This document shows, in pieces, positions 26,983 through 35,366 of a DNA stretch of 64,000 nt (positions are counted from its first letter, which is position 1; each line of letters opens with the position of its first letter). The notes beneath the pieces are model-generated. The model saw nothing but the letters and a program-made list of their open reading frames with translations, was not told the DNA's origin and did not search any database. A program made the position numbers and the translations under genes. Location: the NCBI RefSeq assembly GCF_000974805.1, contig NZ_BBQZ01000001.1:124001-188000 (forward strand), written 5' to 3'. Source of the stretch: Demequina salsinemoris (GTDB lineage Bacteria > Actinomycetota > Actinomycetes > Actinomycetales > Demequinaceae).

Positions 26983-27036
26983 AGTCATCGCTCGAGGCGC
27001 TGCCGCGCCGCCACCAGCACACGGAGAAGGTGAAGC

Positions 27037-27885
27037 ATGACTGTCATCAAGGCAGCGATCACGCAGACCACTTGGACCGGCGACAAGGAGTCGATGCTCG
27101 ACAAGCACGAGCAGTTCGTGCGCGACGCCGCGGCGCAGGGCGCCCAGGTCATCTGCTTCCAGGAGCTGTTCTACGGCCCCTACTTCGGCATCACCCAGGA
27201 CAAGAAGTACTACCGCTACGCCGAGCCGGCGGACGGCCCCATCGTGCAGCGCTTCGCGGCGCTCGCGAAGGAGTTCTCGATGGTGATGATCCTCCCCATC
27301 TACGAGGAGGACATGACGGGCGTGTACTACAACACCGCCGTCGTGGTCGACGCGGACGGCAGCGTCGTCGGCAAGTACCGCAAGAACCACATCCCGCACG
27401 TCGACAAGTTCTGGGAGAAGTTCTACTTCCGTCCCGGCAACCTCGGCTACCCGGTGTTCGACACCGCGGTCGGCAAGGTCGGCGTCGTCATCTGCTACGA
27501 CCGCCACTTCCCCGAGGGCTGGCGCGAGCTGGGCCTGAACGGCGCGCACCTCGCGTTCAACCCGAACGCGACCAAGCCGGGCCTGTCCAACCGCCTGTGG
27601 GAGATCGAGCAGCCCGCCGCCGCGGTCGCCAACGGCTACTTCGTGCTCGCCCCCAACCGTGTGGGCCTCGAGGACAACGAGTACGGCGACGAGGCCGTGG
27701 ACTTCTACGGCAACTCGCAGATCGTCGACCCGCGCGGCAACTACGTCGGCGAGCTCGGCTCGGGCACCGACGAGGAGCTCCTCATCCGCGAGCTCGACAT
27801 GGACCTGGTCCAGCAGATGCGCGACGACTGGCAGTTCTACCGCGACCGCCGCCCCGACTCGTACGGCGAGATCGTCGCGCCGTAG
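27037..27885 (+). CDS. Nitrilase-superfamily amidohydrolase (beta-ureidopropionase/N-carbamoylase-like)
   Basis: This 282-residue C-N hydrolase has the catalytic triad Glu43 (CFQELFYGPYF), Lys116 (KYRKNHIPH) and Cys153 (VVICYDRHFPEGWR). The closing part (GNSQIVDPRGNYVGELG) also fits beta-ureidopropionase or N-carbamoyl-D-amino-acid amidohydrolase. It would cleave the N-carbamoyl product formed by the dihydropyrimidinase encoded next, releasing beta-alanine (or an amino acid), CO2 and ammonia. ATG 27037 follows GGAGAAGG at a good distance. It heads a seven-gene operon. Confidence 0.87.
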   Translation: MTVIKAAITQTTWTGDKESMLDKHEQFVRDAAAQGAQVICFQELFYGPYFGITQDKKYYRYAEPADGPIVQRFAALAKEFSMVMILPIYEEDMTGVYYNTAVVVDADGSVVGKYRKNHIPHVDKFWEKFYFRPGNLGYPVFDTAVGKVGVVICYDRHFPEGWRELGLNGAHLAFNPNATKPGLSNRLWEIEQPAAAVANGYFVLAPNRVGLEDNEYGDEAVDFYGNSQIVDPRGNYVGELGSGTDEELLIRELDMDLVQQMRDDWQFYRDRRPDSYGEIVAP

Positions 27886-27930
27886 GTCCCCGCCCACCCC
27901 ACCACTCCTCATCCTCAGTCAAGGAGCACC

Positions 27931-29367
27931 ATGAGCATCACGCTGATCAAGGGCGGAACCGTCGTCTCCGCCACCGGCCGCGTCCTCGCGGACGTCCTGA
28001 TCGACGGCGAGACCATCGTCGCGGTCCTCGACCCCGAGTCGACGCTGCTCGGGCACGACCTCGCCTCCACCGCGGACAAGGTCATCGACGCGACCGGGAA
28101 GTACGTCATCCCCGGCGGCATCGACGCGCACACCCACATGCAGCTGCCGTTCGGCGGCACGTTCGCGGCCGACACGTTCGAGACCGGCACCCGCGCCGCG
28201 GCCTGGGGCGGCACCACCACGATCGTCGACTTCGCGGTCCAGACCGCGGGCGGGCGCATCGAGGACGGGCTCGCCTCCTGGCACGAGCAGGCGGCGGGCG
28301 AGTGCGCGATCGACTACGGCTTCCACCAGATCGTCGGCGGCGTCGACGCGGACTCCCTCAAGGCGCTCGCGAAGCTCCCCGACGAGGGCGTCACGTCGTA
28401 CAAGATGTTCACCGCCTACCCCGGCGTGTTCATGTCGGGAGACGGCGAGCTCCTGCGCGCGATGCAGGTCGCGGGCGAGAACGGTCTGCTCACGATGATG
28501 CACGCGGAGAACGGCCCCGCGATCGACGTCATCGCCGAGCAGCTCGTCGCCGCCGGCAAGACCGACCCGTACTACCACGGCAAGGCCCGCGTCTGGCAGA
28601 TGGAGGAGGAGGCCACGCACCGCGTGATCATGCTCGCCGACGTCGCGCGCGCCCCCCTGTACGTCGTGCACGTCTCGGCCAAGCAGGCCGCGGCGCAGAT
28701 CGCCGCCGCCCGCGACGAGGGCAAGAACGTCTTCGGCGAGACCTGCCCCCAGTACCTCTACATGTCGCTCGAGGAGCACCTCGGCGCCACGTCCGAGGAG
28801 TGGGGCGCGTTCGAGGGCGCCAAGTACGTGTGCTCCCCGCCGCTGCGCGACTCGGGCGAGCGGCACCAGGACCACATGTGGCGGTCGCTGCGCACCAACG
28901 ACCTGCAGATGGTCTCGACCGATCACTGCCCGTTCTGCCAGGCCGACCAGAACGAGCTGGGCCGCGGCGACTTCCGCAAGATCCCCAACGGCATGGGAAC
29001 GGTCGAGCACCGCGTCAACCTCATGTACCAGGGCGTCGTCACCGGCGAGATCTCGCTCGAGCGCTGGGTCGAGCTCATCTCGACCACGCCGGCCCGCATG
29101 TTCGGCATGTACGGCAAGAAGGGCGTCATCCAGCCCGGCGCCGACGCCGACGTCGTGGTCTACGACCCCAACGGACACACCAGCATCGGCTACGACAAGA
29201 CGCACCACATGAACTTCGACCACTCCTCGTGGGAGGGCTTCGAAATCGACGGCCACGTCGACGTCGTCCTGTCCCGCGGCCGCGTCCTGATCGAGGACGA
29301 CGAGTACCACGGCGAGAAGGGCCACGGTCAGTTCATCAAGCGCGGCCAGTCCCAGTATTTGATCTGA
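27931..29367 (+). CDS. hydA: Dihydropyrimidinase / hydantoinase
   Basis: This 478-residue amidohydrolase has the binuclear metal site: GGIDAHTHM (His67, His69), the carbamylated Lys in TSYKMFTAYPG (Lys158), His191 (MMHAENG), a later His in YVVHVSAKQAA, and the Asp in STDHCPF. It opens the ring of dihydrouracil, dihydrothymine or hydantoins to N-carbamoyl acids. It lies 45 nt after the N-carbamoylase-like gene, which would complete the route. ATG 27931 has AAGGAG upstream. A strong hairpin follows the gene but the operon appears to continue. Confidence 0.93.
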   Translation: MSITLIKGGTVVSATGRVLADVLIDGETIVAVLDPESTLLGHDLASTADKVIDATGKYVIPGGIDAHTHMQLPFGGTFAADTFETGTRAAAWGGTTTIVDFAVQTAGGRIEDGLASWHEQAAGECAIDYGFHQIVGGVDADSLKALAKLPDEGVTSYKMFTAYPGVFMSGDGELLRAMQVAGENGLLTMMHAENGPAIDVIAEQLVAAGKTDPYYHGKARVWQMEEEATHRVIMLADVARAPLYVVHVSAKQAAAQIAAARDEGKNVFGETCPQYLYMSLEEHLGATSEEWGAFEGAKYVCSPPLRDSGERHQDHMWRSLRTNDLQMVSTDHCPFCQADQNELGRGDFRKIPNGMGTVEHRVNLMYQGVVTGEISLERWVELISTTPARMFGMYGKKGVIQPGADADVVVYDPNGHTSIGYDKTHHMNFDHSSWEGFEIDGHVDVVLSRGRVLIEDDEYHGEKGHGQFIKRGQSQYLI

Positions 29368-29387
29368 ACAGCCTGATCTGAGGTCGT

Positions 29388-29420
29388 GGTGCCTGCCCCG
29401 CGGAGCGCGGGGCAGGCACC
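29388..29420 (+). terminator. Hairpin after hydA (possible attenuating terminator)
   Basis: A perfect 15-bp GC-rich stem (GGTGCCTGCCCCGCG and its complement) has a 3-nt loop and no T-run. It may lower readthrough into the LLM and transporter genes or stabilise the upstream mRNA. The remainder of the gap to 29539 holds a GCATCG-TCC-CGATGC inverted repeat at 29473-29487. Confidence 0.5.
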
Positions 29421-29539
29421 ATCACCCACCCGGCCAGGGCATCGTCCCTGTCCCTCCACCCGTCCCGCCCACGCATCGTCCCGATGCCTCAACCGACCTC
29501 CCCGCGCCGAACCCGGCGGCAACCTGAGAGGAACCACCC

Positions 29540-30556
29540 ATGGACTTCGGAGTCGTCCTCCAGACCGACCCACCCGCGCAGCGGACCGTCGCGCTCGCCA
29601 AGCTCGCCGAGACCTACGGCTTCGGCTACGCGTGGACGTTCGACTCGCACCTGCTGTGGCAGGAGCCCTACGTCATCTACAGCGCGATCCTCGCCGAGAC
29701 CCACCGCATCAAGGTCGGCCCCTACGTCACCAACCCCGCGACGCGCGACTGGACCGTGACCGCCTCGACCTTCGCGACGCTCAACGAGATGTACGGCAAC
29801 CGGACCGTGTGCGGCATCGGCCGCGGCGACTCCGCCGTCCGCGTCCTCAACGGCAAGCCCGTCTCCGTGCGCGAGATGCGGCAGTCGATCGAGGTCATCC
29901 GCGAGCTCGCGAACTGCCGGTCCGTCGAGCACAACGGCTCGACGCTCCGTTTCCCGTGGGCCCGCACGAGCGAGCTCGAGGTGTGGGTCGCCGGCTACGG
30001 TCCGCTCGCGCTCAAGGCCGCGGGCGAGGTCGGCGACGGCTTCATCCTCCAGTGCGCGGACGTCGACATCGCCAAGTGGATGATCGACACCGTCAAGACC
30101 AACGCCTCCAACGTGGGCAATGACCCCGAGAGCCTCGAGTTCTGCATCTCCGGACCCATGTACATCGGTGACGACTGGGCGCACATGCGCGAGCAGTGCC
30201 GCTGGTTCGGCGGCATGGTCGGCAACCACGTGGCCGACATCGTCGAGAAGTACGGCAACGAGGGCTCGATCCCGACCGCGCTGTCCGAGTACATCGAGGG
30301 CCGCAAGGGCTACGACTACAACGAGCACGGCCGCGCGGGCAACTCGCACACCGAGTTCGTGCCCGACGAGATCGTCGACCGCTTCTGCGTGCTCGGCACC
30401 GCCGAGGAGCACATCGCGAAGCTCGAGGCGCTGCGCGACGTCGGCGTCACCCAGTTCGCGGGCTACCTCCAGCACGACAACAAGGAGGAGACCCTGCGCG
30501 TGTACGGCGAGAAGGTCATCCCCGCGCTGTCCGAGGCCATCACGGCGAAGATCTGA
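29540..30556 (+). CDS. Luciferase-like (LLM class, F420 or flavin) oxidoreductase of the pyrimidine operon
   Basis: This 338-residue bacterial luciferase-like TIM barrel has the N-terminus MDFGVVLQTDPPAQRTVALAK, then YAWTFDSHLLWQEPY, VGPYVTNPATRDWTVTAS, and GIGRGDSAVRVLNG. I recall this as the subfamily annotated as an F420-dependent LLM oxidoreductase that often travels with hydA. The cofactor may instead be FMN. Its place between hydantoinase and the transporter suggests a redox step on the pyrimidine or hydantoin substrate. No dihydropyrimidine dehydrogenase is seen in the window. Function is inference. ATG 29540 has GAGAGGA upstream. Confidence 0.75.
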   Translation: MDFGVVLQTDPPAQRTVALAKLAETYGFGYAWTFDSHLLWQEPYVIYSAILAETHRIKVGPYVTNPATRDWTVTASTFATLNEMYGNRTVCGIGRGDSAVRVLNGKPVSVREMRQSIEVIRELANCRSVEHNGSTLRFPWARTSELEVWVAGYGPLALKAAGEVGDGFILQCADVDIAKWMIDTVKTNASNVGNDPESLEFCISGPMYIGDDWAHMREQCRWFGGMVGNHVADIVEKYGNEGSIPTALSEYIEGRKGYDYNEHGRAGNSHTEFVPDEIVDRFCVLGTAEEHIAKLEALRDVGVTQFAGYLQHDNKEETLRVYGEKVIPALSEAITAKI

Positions 30557-30570
30557 GAAGAGGGATGACG

Positions 30571-31443
30571 ATGTCGAAGCGGGCGAGCGGGGTCCTGTGG
30601 GGGATCGCGGGCATCGTCGCCGCCTTGGGTCTATGGGAGGGCTACAAGTGGCTCGGCCCGGACGACGGGGTCATGATCGGCGACCTCATCGTCCTGCCCC
30701 GCACCACCGACATCGCGATGCCACACACCTGGGACGTCGTCGCCCGGCTGTTCGAGCCGGTCACGCGCGCCGAGGGTGCCGACGTGCTGTGGTGGGCCGT
30801 GCTTCAGGCGGCCGCGTTCTCGCTTGGCATCGCCGCGCTCGGCTGGCTCATCGGCGTCACGTTCGGGCTCGCGCTCGCACTGCTCATGCAGCGGTGGATC
30901 ACCGCGGAGTCCGCGGTCCTGCCGTGGGTCGTGCTGAGCCAGACCGTCCCGCTCATCGCGATCGCCCCGCTCGTCAAGCGGTGGGGATCCGAGATCACGA
31001 TCGGCTCCTTCCAGTGGGAGAACTGGATGTCGGTCGCGGTCATCGCGTCCTACCTCGCGTTCTTCCCCGTCGCCGTCTCGGCTCTGAGGGGGCTCAAGTC
31101 CCCCGAGGCGGCGGACGTGGACCTGTTCACCGCCTACTCCGCGTCATGGTGGACGACGCTGCTCAAGCTGCGCCTGCCCTCGTCCGTCCCTTACCTGATG
31201 CCGTCGCTGCGACTCGCCGCCGCGAACGCTGTCGTCGGCACGGTCGTCGCCGAGGTCTCGATAGGCCTGGGCGGCGGCATCGGCCGCATGATCATCGAGT
31301 TCGCCGCGACCGCGAGCGGCGACCCGGCCAAGACCTACGCGCCCATCCTCGGCGCCGTGCTGATCGGGCTCGTCTCCGCGGGCCTCGTCGCGCTCATCGG
31401 GGTCGGACTGAGGCGCTACATGAGAGGAGAGGTCCCCGCATGA
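30571..31443 (+). CDS. ABC transporter permease (ThiX/SsuC-type), pyrimidine operon
   Basis: This 290-residue permease has about six helices and a BPD_transp_1 domain containing the EAA-like loop LRGLKSPEAADVDLFTAYSA. Such permeases serve NMT1/nitrate/taurine-type importers. ATG 30571 is preferred over ATG 30565 because AGAGGG is 6 nt upstream. The stop overlaps the ATPase start (ATGA). Together with the ATPase, a second permease and the NMT1-like binding protein it forms one importer, presumably for the pyrimidine-type substrate of this operon. Confidence 0.85.
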   Translation: MSKRASGVLWGIAGIVAALGLWEGYKWLGPDDGVMIGDLIVLPRTTDIAMPHTWDVVARLFEPVTRAEGADVLWWAVLQAAAFSLGIAALGWLIGVTFGLALALLMQRWITAESAVLPWVVLSQTVPLIAIAPLVKRWGSEITIGSFQWENWMSVAVIASYLAFFPVAVSALRGLKSPEAADVDLFTAYSASWWTTLLKLRLPSSVPYLMPSLRLAAANAVVGTVVAEVSIGLGGGIGRMIIEFAATASGDPAKTYAPILGAVLIGLVSAGLVALIGVGLRRYMRGEVPA

Positions 31444-32246
31444 GCGAGGCCCGCATCGCCGTCCACGTCGACAAGGTCGACAAGATCTTCACGAGCCGCA
31501 AGGCCGGGGAGGTCCACGCGCTGTCCGACGTCAGCCTCGACGTCGCGGCGGGCGAGTTCGTGTCCCTCATCGGGCCCTCGGGCTGCGGCAAGTCGACCCT
31601 CATGCGCCTCGTCGCCGACCTCGACTCCATCACGTCGGGCGAGATCACGGTCTTCGGCAAGACCCCCGAGCAGGCGCGCAAGGACCAGGACTACGGCATC
31701 GCGTTCCAGCAGGCAGGCCTCCTCCCGTGGCGCTCCGTCCGCGCCAACATCGAGCTGCCGCTCGAGATCCACGGCTGGGAGGCGCGCGACAAGAAGGAGC
31801 GCTCGGACGAGCTGCTCGAGCTCATCGGCCTCGCCGACTTCGCCGACCACCGCCCCGACCAGCTCTCGGGCGGCATGAAGCAGCGCGTCGCGATCGCCCG
31901 GTCCCTGGCCGAGCGACCACGCCTGCTGCTCATGGACGAGCCGTTCGGCGCGCTCGACGAGATCACCCGCGAGCACATGCAGAACGAGCTCGTCGCGCTG
32001 TGCCAGGAGACCGGCGCGGCCGTCATCTTCGTCACCCACTCGATCCCCGAGGCCGTGTTCCTGTCCGACCGCGTCGTCGTGATGTCGCCCCGACCAGGGC
32101 GCATCACCGAGATCATCGACGTGAAGCTCGGCGAGCGTGGCGAGGACCTGCGCGAGGCCGCCGCCTTCTACGACGGCGTCACCGCGGTCCGCACCGCGCT
32201 TCACGGCGAGACCCCCGCGGGTGCGCGAGGGGTGGAGAACCGATGA
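31440..32246 (+). CDS. ABC transporter ATP-binding protein, pyrimidine operon
   Basis: This 268-residue ATPase of the nitrate/sulfonate/taurine group has Walker A GPSGCGKST, signature LSGGMKQRVAIARSLAE, Walker B RLLLMDEPFGALDE and switch THSIPEAV. It overlaps both flanking permease genes by 4 bp, which indicates tight translational coupling. Confidence 0.9.
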   Translation: MSEARIAVHVDKVDKIFTSRKAGEVHALSDVSLDVAAGEFVSLIGPSGCGKSTLMRLVADLDSITSGEITVFGKTPEQARKDQDYGIAFQQAGLLPWRSVRANIELPLEIHGWEARDKKERSDELLELIGLADFADHRPDQLSGGMKQRVAIARSLAERPRLLLMDEPFGALDEITREHMQNELVALCQETGAAVIFVTHSIPEAVFLSDRVVVMSPRPGRITEIIDVKLGERGEDLREAAAFYDGVTAVRTALHGETPAGARGVENR

Positions 32247-33010
32247 ACGCCGGCTCGACCGCACGCACGTTCCTCGCGCCCGTCGCGCTGGGCGTGCTCG
32301 CGATCGCGCTGTGGCAGGCCCTCGTGGTCGCCTTCCATGTCGAGCCCTTCCTCGTTCCCAGCCCGTTCGGCATCGCCGGAGCCTTCACCGACGGCGCCTC
32401 GAACATCCTCACGGCGAGCATGGCCACGGGCCTCAACGCCCTGATCGGCCTCGCGATCGGCGCTGTGTCCGGCGTCTTCGTCGCGATCATGGCGAACGCC
32501 CTCGGCTTCCTCGACCGCATGCTTGTGCCGCTCGTCGCGGCGCTCGCGGTCATCCCCATCGTGGCGCTCGCGCCCATCTTCTACGCGATGTTCGGCGCCG
32601 CCGCCGAGACGGGCCGCCAGCTCGTCGCGGCCGTCGCCGTGTTCGTCCCCATGTACCTCAACACCCTGCACGGGCTCCGCCAGGCGGAACCCGTGCACCG
32701 TGACCTCATGCGTTCGTACGCTGCGACGAAGGAGCAGACGAACCGCATCCTCCTCATCCCGGGCGCCGTTCCGTACGTGCTCACGGGCCTCAAGATCGGA
32801 TCATCGCTCGCCGTCATCTCCGCGCTCATCGCCGAGTACTTCGGAGGGCCCGCCAAGGGCCTCGGCCGTGCGATCACCTCGTCCGCAGCCGCGAGCAACT
32901 ACACCGTCGCCTGGGCCTACGTGCTCGGCGCGGTCCTGCTGGGCGCCGTCTTCTACGGCGTCACCGCGGCACTTGAGAGCTTCGCGCACCGGAGACGGAG
33001 CGGGAGATAG
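32243..33010 (+). CDS. ABC transporter permease (second), pyrimidine operon
   Basis: This 255-residue permease has six helices. The EAA-like loop reads LRQAEPVHRDLMRSYAATKE, followed by PGAVPYVLTGLKIGSSLAVI. It is a non-identical partner of the permease at 30571, so the channel is probably a heterodimer. ATG 32243 overlaps the ATPase stop. Confidence 0.87.
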   Translation: MNAGSTARTFLAPVALGVLAIALWQALVVAFHVEPFLVPSPFGIAGAFTDGASNILTASMATGLNALIGLAIGAVSGVFVAIMANALGFLDRMLVPLVAALAVIPIVALAPIFYAMFGAAAETGRQLVAAVAVFVPMYLNTLHGLRQAEPVHRDLMRSYAATKEQTNRILLIPGAVPYVLTGLKIGSSLAVISALIAEYFGGPAKGLGRAITSSAAASNYTVAWAYVLGAVLLGAVFYGVTAALESFAHRRRSGR

Positions 33011-33058
33011 GCCCCCGGCGCACGACGGGGACTTCATTGGGGATAACAGGGAGAGAAC

Positions 33059-34258
33059 ATGATTCAGATGGCACGACGCGGTCGCCGCGTCACCGCTGCG
33101 GCGGCGCTGGCGGTCGCCGGCACGCTCGCGCTCACGGCCTGCTCGGGCGGCACTGACGACGAGGCGTCGGCGGACTCGTCGTCCTCGGCGGGCGCGTCCG
33201 AGGACACCGGCGTCACCGAGCTCAAGGCCGTCTCGGTCCAGCTGCAGTGGCTCACGCAGGCGCAGTTCGCCTGCTACTACTCGGCGCTCGACCAGGGCTA
33301 CTACGAGGACGAGGGCCTCGACGTCACGATCATCCCCGGCGCGGTCGACATCGTTCCGATCGACGTCCTGACCTCGGGCGGCGCGGACTTCGCCGTGTCG
33401 TGGGTGCCGAAGGTGCTCGGCTCGATCGAGCAGGGCTCGGCCGTGACCGACGTCGCGCAGATCTTCGAGCGCTCGGGCACGATGCAGGTCGCGTTCGCCG
33501 ACTCCGGCATCACCTCGGCCGCGGACTTCGCGGGCAAGAACATCGGCTCGTGGGGCTACGGCAACGAGTGGGAGCTCATCGCCGGCATGCAGGCCAACGG
33601 CGTCACGCTCGCGGACCTCAACGGCGGCTCGACCGTCCAGCAGGCCTTCGACATGAACGCGTTCATCGCGGGCGACATCGACGCCGCTCAGGCCATGACC
33701 TACAACGAGTACGCGCAGGTCCTCGAGACCATCAACCCCGACACGGGCGAGCTGTACACCGAGGACGACCTCGTCACGATCAACTGGAACGACGAGGGCA
33801 CCGCGATGCTCCAGGACGCGATCTGGGCCGACTCCGACCGCCTCGCGTCCGACGAGGACTACCAGGCGACCACGACGTCGTTCATCAAGGGCACCATCAA
33901 GGGCTGCGTCTACGCGAAGGACGACCCCGAGTCGGCCGCCGACATCGTCACGGCCGCGGGTTCGACCCTCGGCACGTCGCACCAGCTGTGGATGGCCAAC
34001 GAGGTCAACAAGCTGATCTTCCCATCGACGTCCGGCGTGGGTCACATCAACGAGGACCAGTGGGACCAGACCGTCGAGCTCGCCATGACGACGGTCAACC
34101 CCGAGGGCTCGACCATCATCACGACCGAGCCGCCGGAGACCGCGTACACCAACGACTACGTCGACGCGGCGCTCGCGGAGCTCACCGACGAGGGCGTGGA
34201 CGTCTACGGCGAGGACTTCACGCCGATCGAGGTCACACTCAACGAGGGTGGCGAGTGA
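33059..34258 (+). CDS. NMT1/THI5-like substrate-binding lipoprotein, pyrimidine operon
   Basis: This 399-residue lipoprotein has lipobox LTAC (Cys near residue 27), a Ser/Asp-rich spacer, then an NMT1 fold opening with VQLQWLTQAQFACYYSALDQ and GYYEDEGLDVTIIPG. Close relatives bind N-formyl-aminopyrimidines (ThiY) or other small heterocycles, which fits import of a pyrimidine or hydantoin for the enzymes in the operon. The thiamine precursor role is an alternative, but no TPP riboswitch precedes this operon. ATG 33059 follows a GGGAGAGA ribosome binding site. Confidence 0.8.
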   Translation: MIQMARRGRRVTAAAALAVAGTLALTACSGGTDDEASADSSSSAGASEDTGVTELKAVSVQLQWLTQAQFACYYSALDQGYYEDEGLDVTIIPGAVDIVPIDVLTSGGADFAVSWVPKVLGSIEQGSAVTDVAQIFERSGTMQVAFADSGITSAADFAGKNIGSWGYGNEWELIAGMQANGVTLADLNGGSTVQQAFDMNAFIAGDIDAAQAMTYNEYAQVLETINPDTGELYTEDDLVTINWNDEGTAMLQDAIWADSDRLASDEDYQATTTSFIKGTIKGCVYAKDDPESAADIVTAAGSTLGTSHQLWMANEVNKLIFPSTSGVGHINEDQWDQTVELAMTTVNPEGSTIITTEPPETAYTNDYVDAALAELTDEGVDVYGEDFTPIEVTLNEGGE

Positions 34259-34335
34259 TCTGACTTGAGCCCGGCGCTGAGTCGGGTCCAAGCCTGACCG
34301 GCTGACGGTCCTCCAAGGCCAGCCGGTCGGAAGCG

Positions 34336-34375
34336 GAACGGGCGGGGCGATGCGCAAGCATCGTCCCGCCCGTTC
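34336..34375 (+). terminator. Terminator-like hairpin built around the iterated motif
   Basis: An 18-bp stem with one G-T pair and a GCAA tetraloop: GAACGGGCGGGGCGATGC / GCATCGTCCCGCCCGTTC. The right arm contains the motif GGACGATGC on the minus strand and the left arm a one-base variant. There is no T-run. It ends the pyrimidine operon. Confidence 0.65.
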
Positions 34376-34447
34376 TGCGTGTGCCGCGTGCCTCACGTTC
34401 GCGCGGCGCCCGCCCTGCTGTGCGCCTGCCCTGGCGGTTGTGTCCTA

Positions 34448-34496
34448 GCGGGACATCAGGGTCGGATCCGTGCCAGATCCTGCACTCATGTCCCGC
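34448..34496 (+). repeat. 49-nt hairpin element, copy 1
   Basis: GCGGGACAT (start) and ATGTCCCGC (end) enclose an asymmetric 31-nt centre with GGATCCGTGCCAG. It differs from copy 2 by scattered changes and aligns without gaps to all copies. It is flanked by TA on the left. Confidence 0.75.
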
Positions 34497-34560
34497 TGGT
34501 GCGCGGCGGCAGGGTGGAACGGGGACGATGCGGGAGTCGCCCGGGTGCGAAGGGCTCGAT

Positions 34561-35265
34561 TCAGGCCACCCGCGGGCGCACCACCTGCACGCGGTTGTCC
34601 GCGGTGCGGACGGTGAAGCCCAGGTGCACGTACAGCTGGATCGCGGTCACGTTCGTGGCCGCCGCGTGCAGGAACGGCGTGCGGTCCTGTGCCCAGACGC
34701 CCGCGGCCACGGCGGACATGAGCCTCGTGGCGAGCCCGCGCCCGCGGTGCGACTCGCGCGTGCACACCGCGCTGATCTCGGCCCACGAGGGGGTGGTCAG
34801 GCGCTCGCCCGCCATCGCGACGAGCGCGCCGTCCTCCCACACCCCGTAGTAGGCGCCCATCAGCGGGGTCTCGGCCGCGAAGGGTCCGGGATGGGTCTGC
34901 TCGACGAGGTCCAGCATCGCCTTGGAGTCATCGGGGCTCAAGGGGACGATGCCGTCGCGAGCCGGGTCCGCCGGTTCGAGTCCGAAACCCTGCGGCGCGA
35001 CCATCTGGACCGCATCGATCTCCTCGAGCGTCTCCCAGTCGTCCGGTACGTCGTACGGCAGCCCGAACAGTGCCACGGCGTCGTCGTCGCCGATGAGCGC
35101 GCCGAGATCCGCCCAGTCCTGCGCCGAGGCGTCGGCCGGCAGCGACGCGAACGGCGCCACGGTTGAGCGGTAGCGCGCGACGCTCCCTCGAGTGACGCCG
35201 AGGTCGCGGTGAGGCCCGGCGAGTGCGTGCGCGGCGGGGTGATCCAGCTCGGTTGACGAGTCCAC
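34561..35265 (-). CDS. GNAT-family N-acetyltransferase (FR47-like)
   Basis: This 234-residue protein has an N-terminal ~100-residue region and a C-terminal GNAT domain. The acetyl-CoA loop is SHRGRGLATRLMSAV, preceded by AEISAVCTRE and followed by NVTAIQLYVHLGF. FR47-like GNATs acetylate amines on small molecules or proteins; no substrate can be named. GTG 35265 has a TAACCT box 7 nt upstream, suggesting a leaderless mRNA. The gene is bracketed by copies 1 and 2 of the 49-nt hairpin element, an arrangement reminiscent of a small mobile unit, although no transposase is present. Confidence 0.82.
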   Translation of the reverse strand: MDSSTELDHPAAHALAGPHRDLGVTRGSVARYRSTVAPFASLPADASAQDWADLGALIGDDDAVALFGLPYDVPDDWETLEEIDAVQMVAPQGFGLEPADPARDGIVPLSPDDSKAMLDLVEQTHPGPFAAETPLMGAYYGVWEDGALVAMAGERLTTPSWAEISAVCTRESHRGRGLATRLMSAVAAGVWAQDRTPFLHAAATNVTAIQLYVHLGFTVRTADNRVQVVRPRVA

Positions 35266-35272
35266 GATTCTC

Positions 35273-35278
35273 AGGTTA
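35273..35278 (-). promoter_or_regulatory. -10 box of leaderless promoter (GNAT gene)
   Basis: TAACCT on the minus strand, 7 nt, then GTG 35265. No ribosome binding site precedes the start. Confidence 0.45.
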
Positions 35279-35366
35279 GGTCGCCGCCCGCGGTTCCGCG
35301 CGCGGTCCGCCCCGCCTCAGGCCATCCCGCCAAGGCTGGCACCGTCAGTCCGGCCGCGGCGTCGTA

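Larger units (their letters stand above)
34259..34560. other. Hairpin-rich gap between convergent genes
   Basis: This 302-bp region holds no gene. It contains an ACCGGCT/AGCCGGT inverted repeat (about 34298-34329), the terminator-like hairpin at 34336-34375, the 49-nt element at 34448-34496 and one iterated 10-mer at 34523-34532. Confidence 0.6.

Noticed and set aside
24568..27912. Open frame of more than 1000 codons on the minus strand across three genes
   Set aside because: It overlaps the MocR, nitrilase and binding-protein genes in other frames, has a Arg/Pro-rich translation and no start signal.
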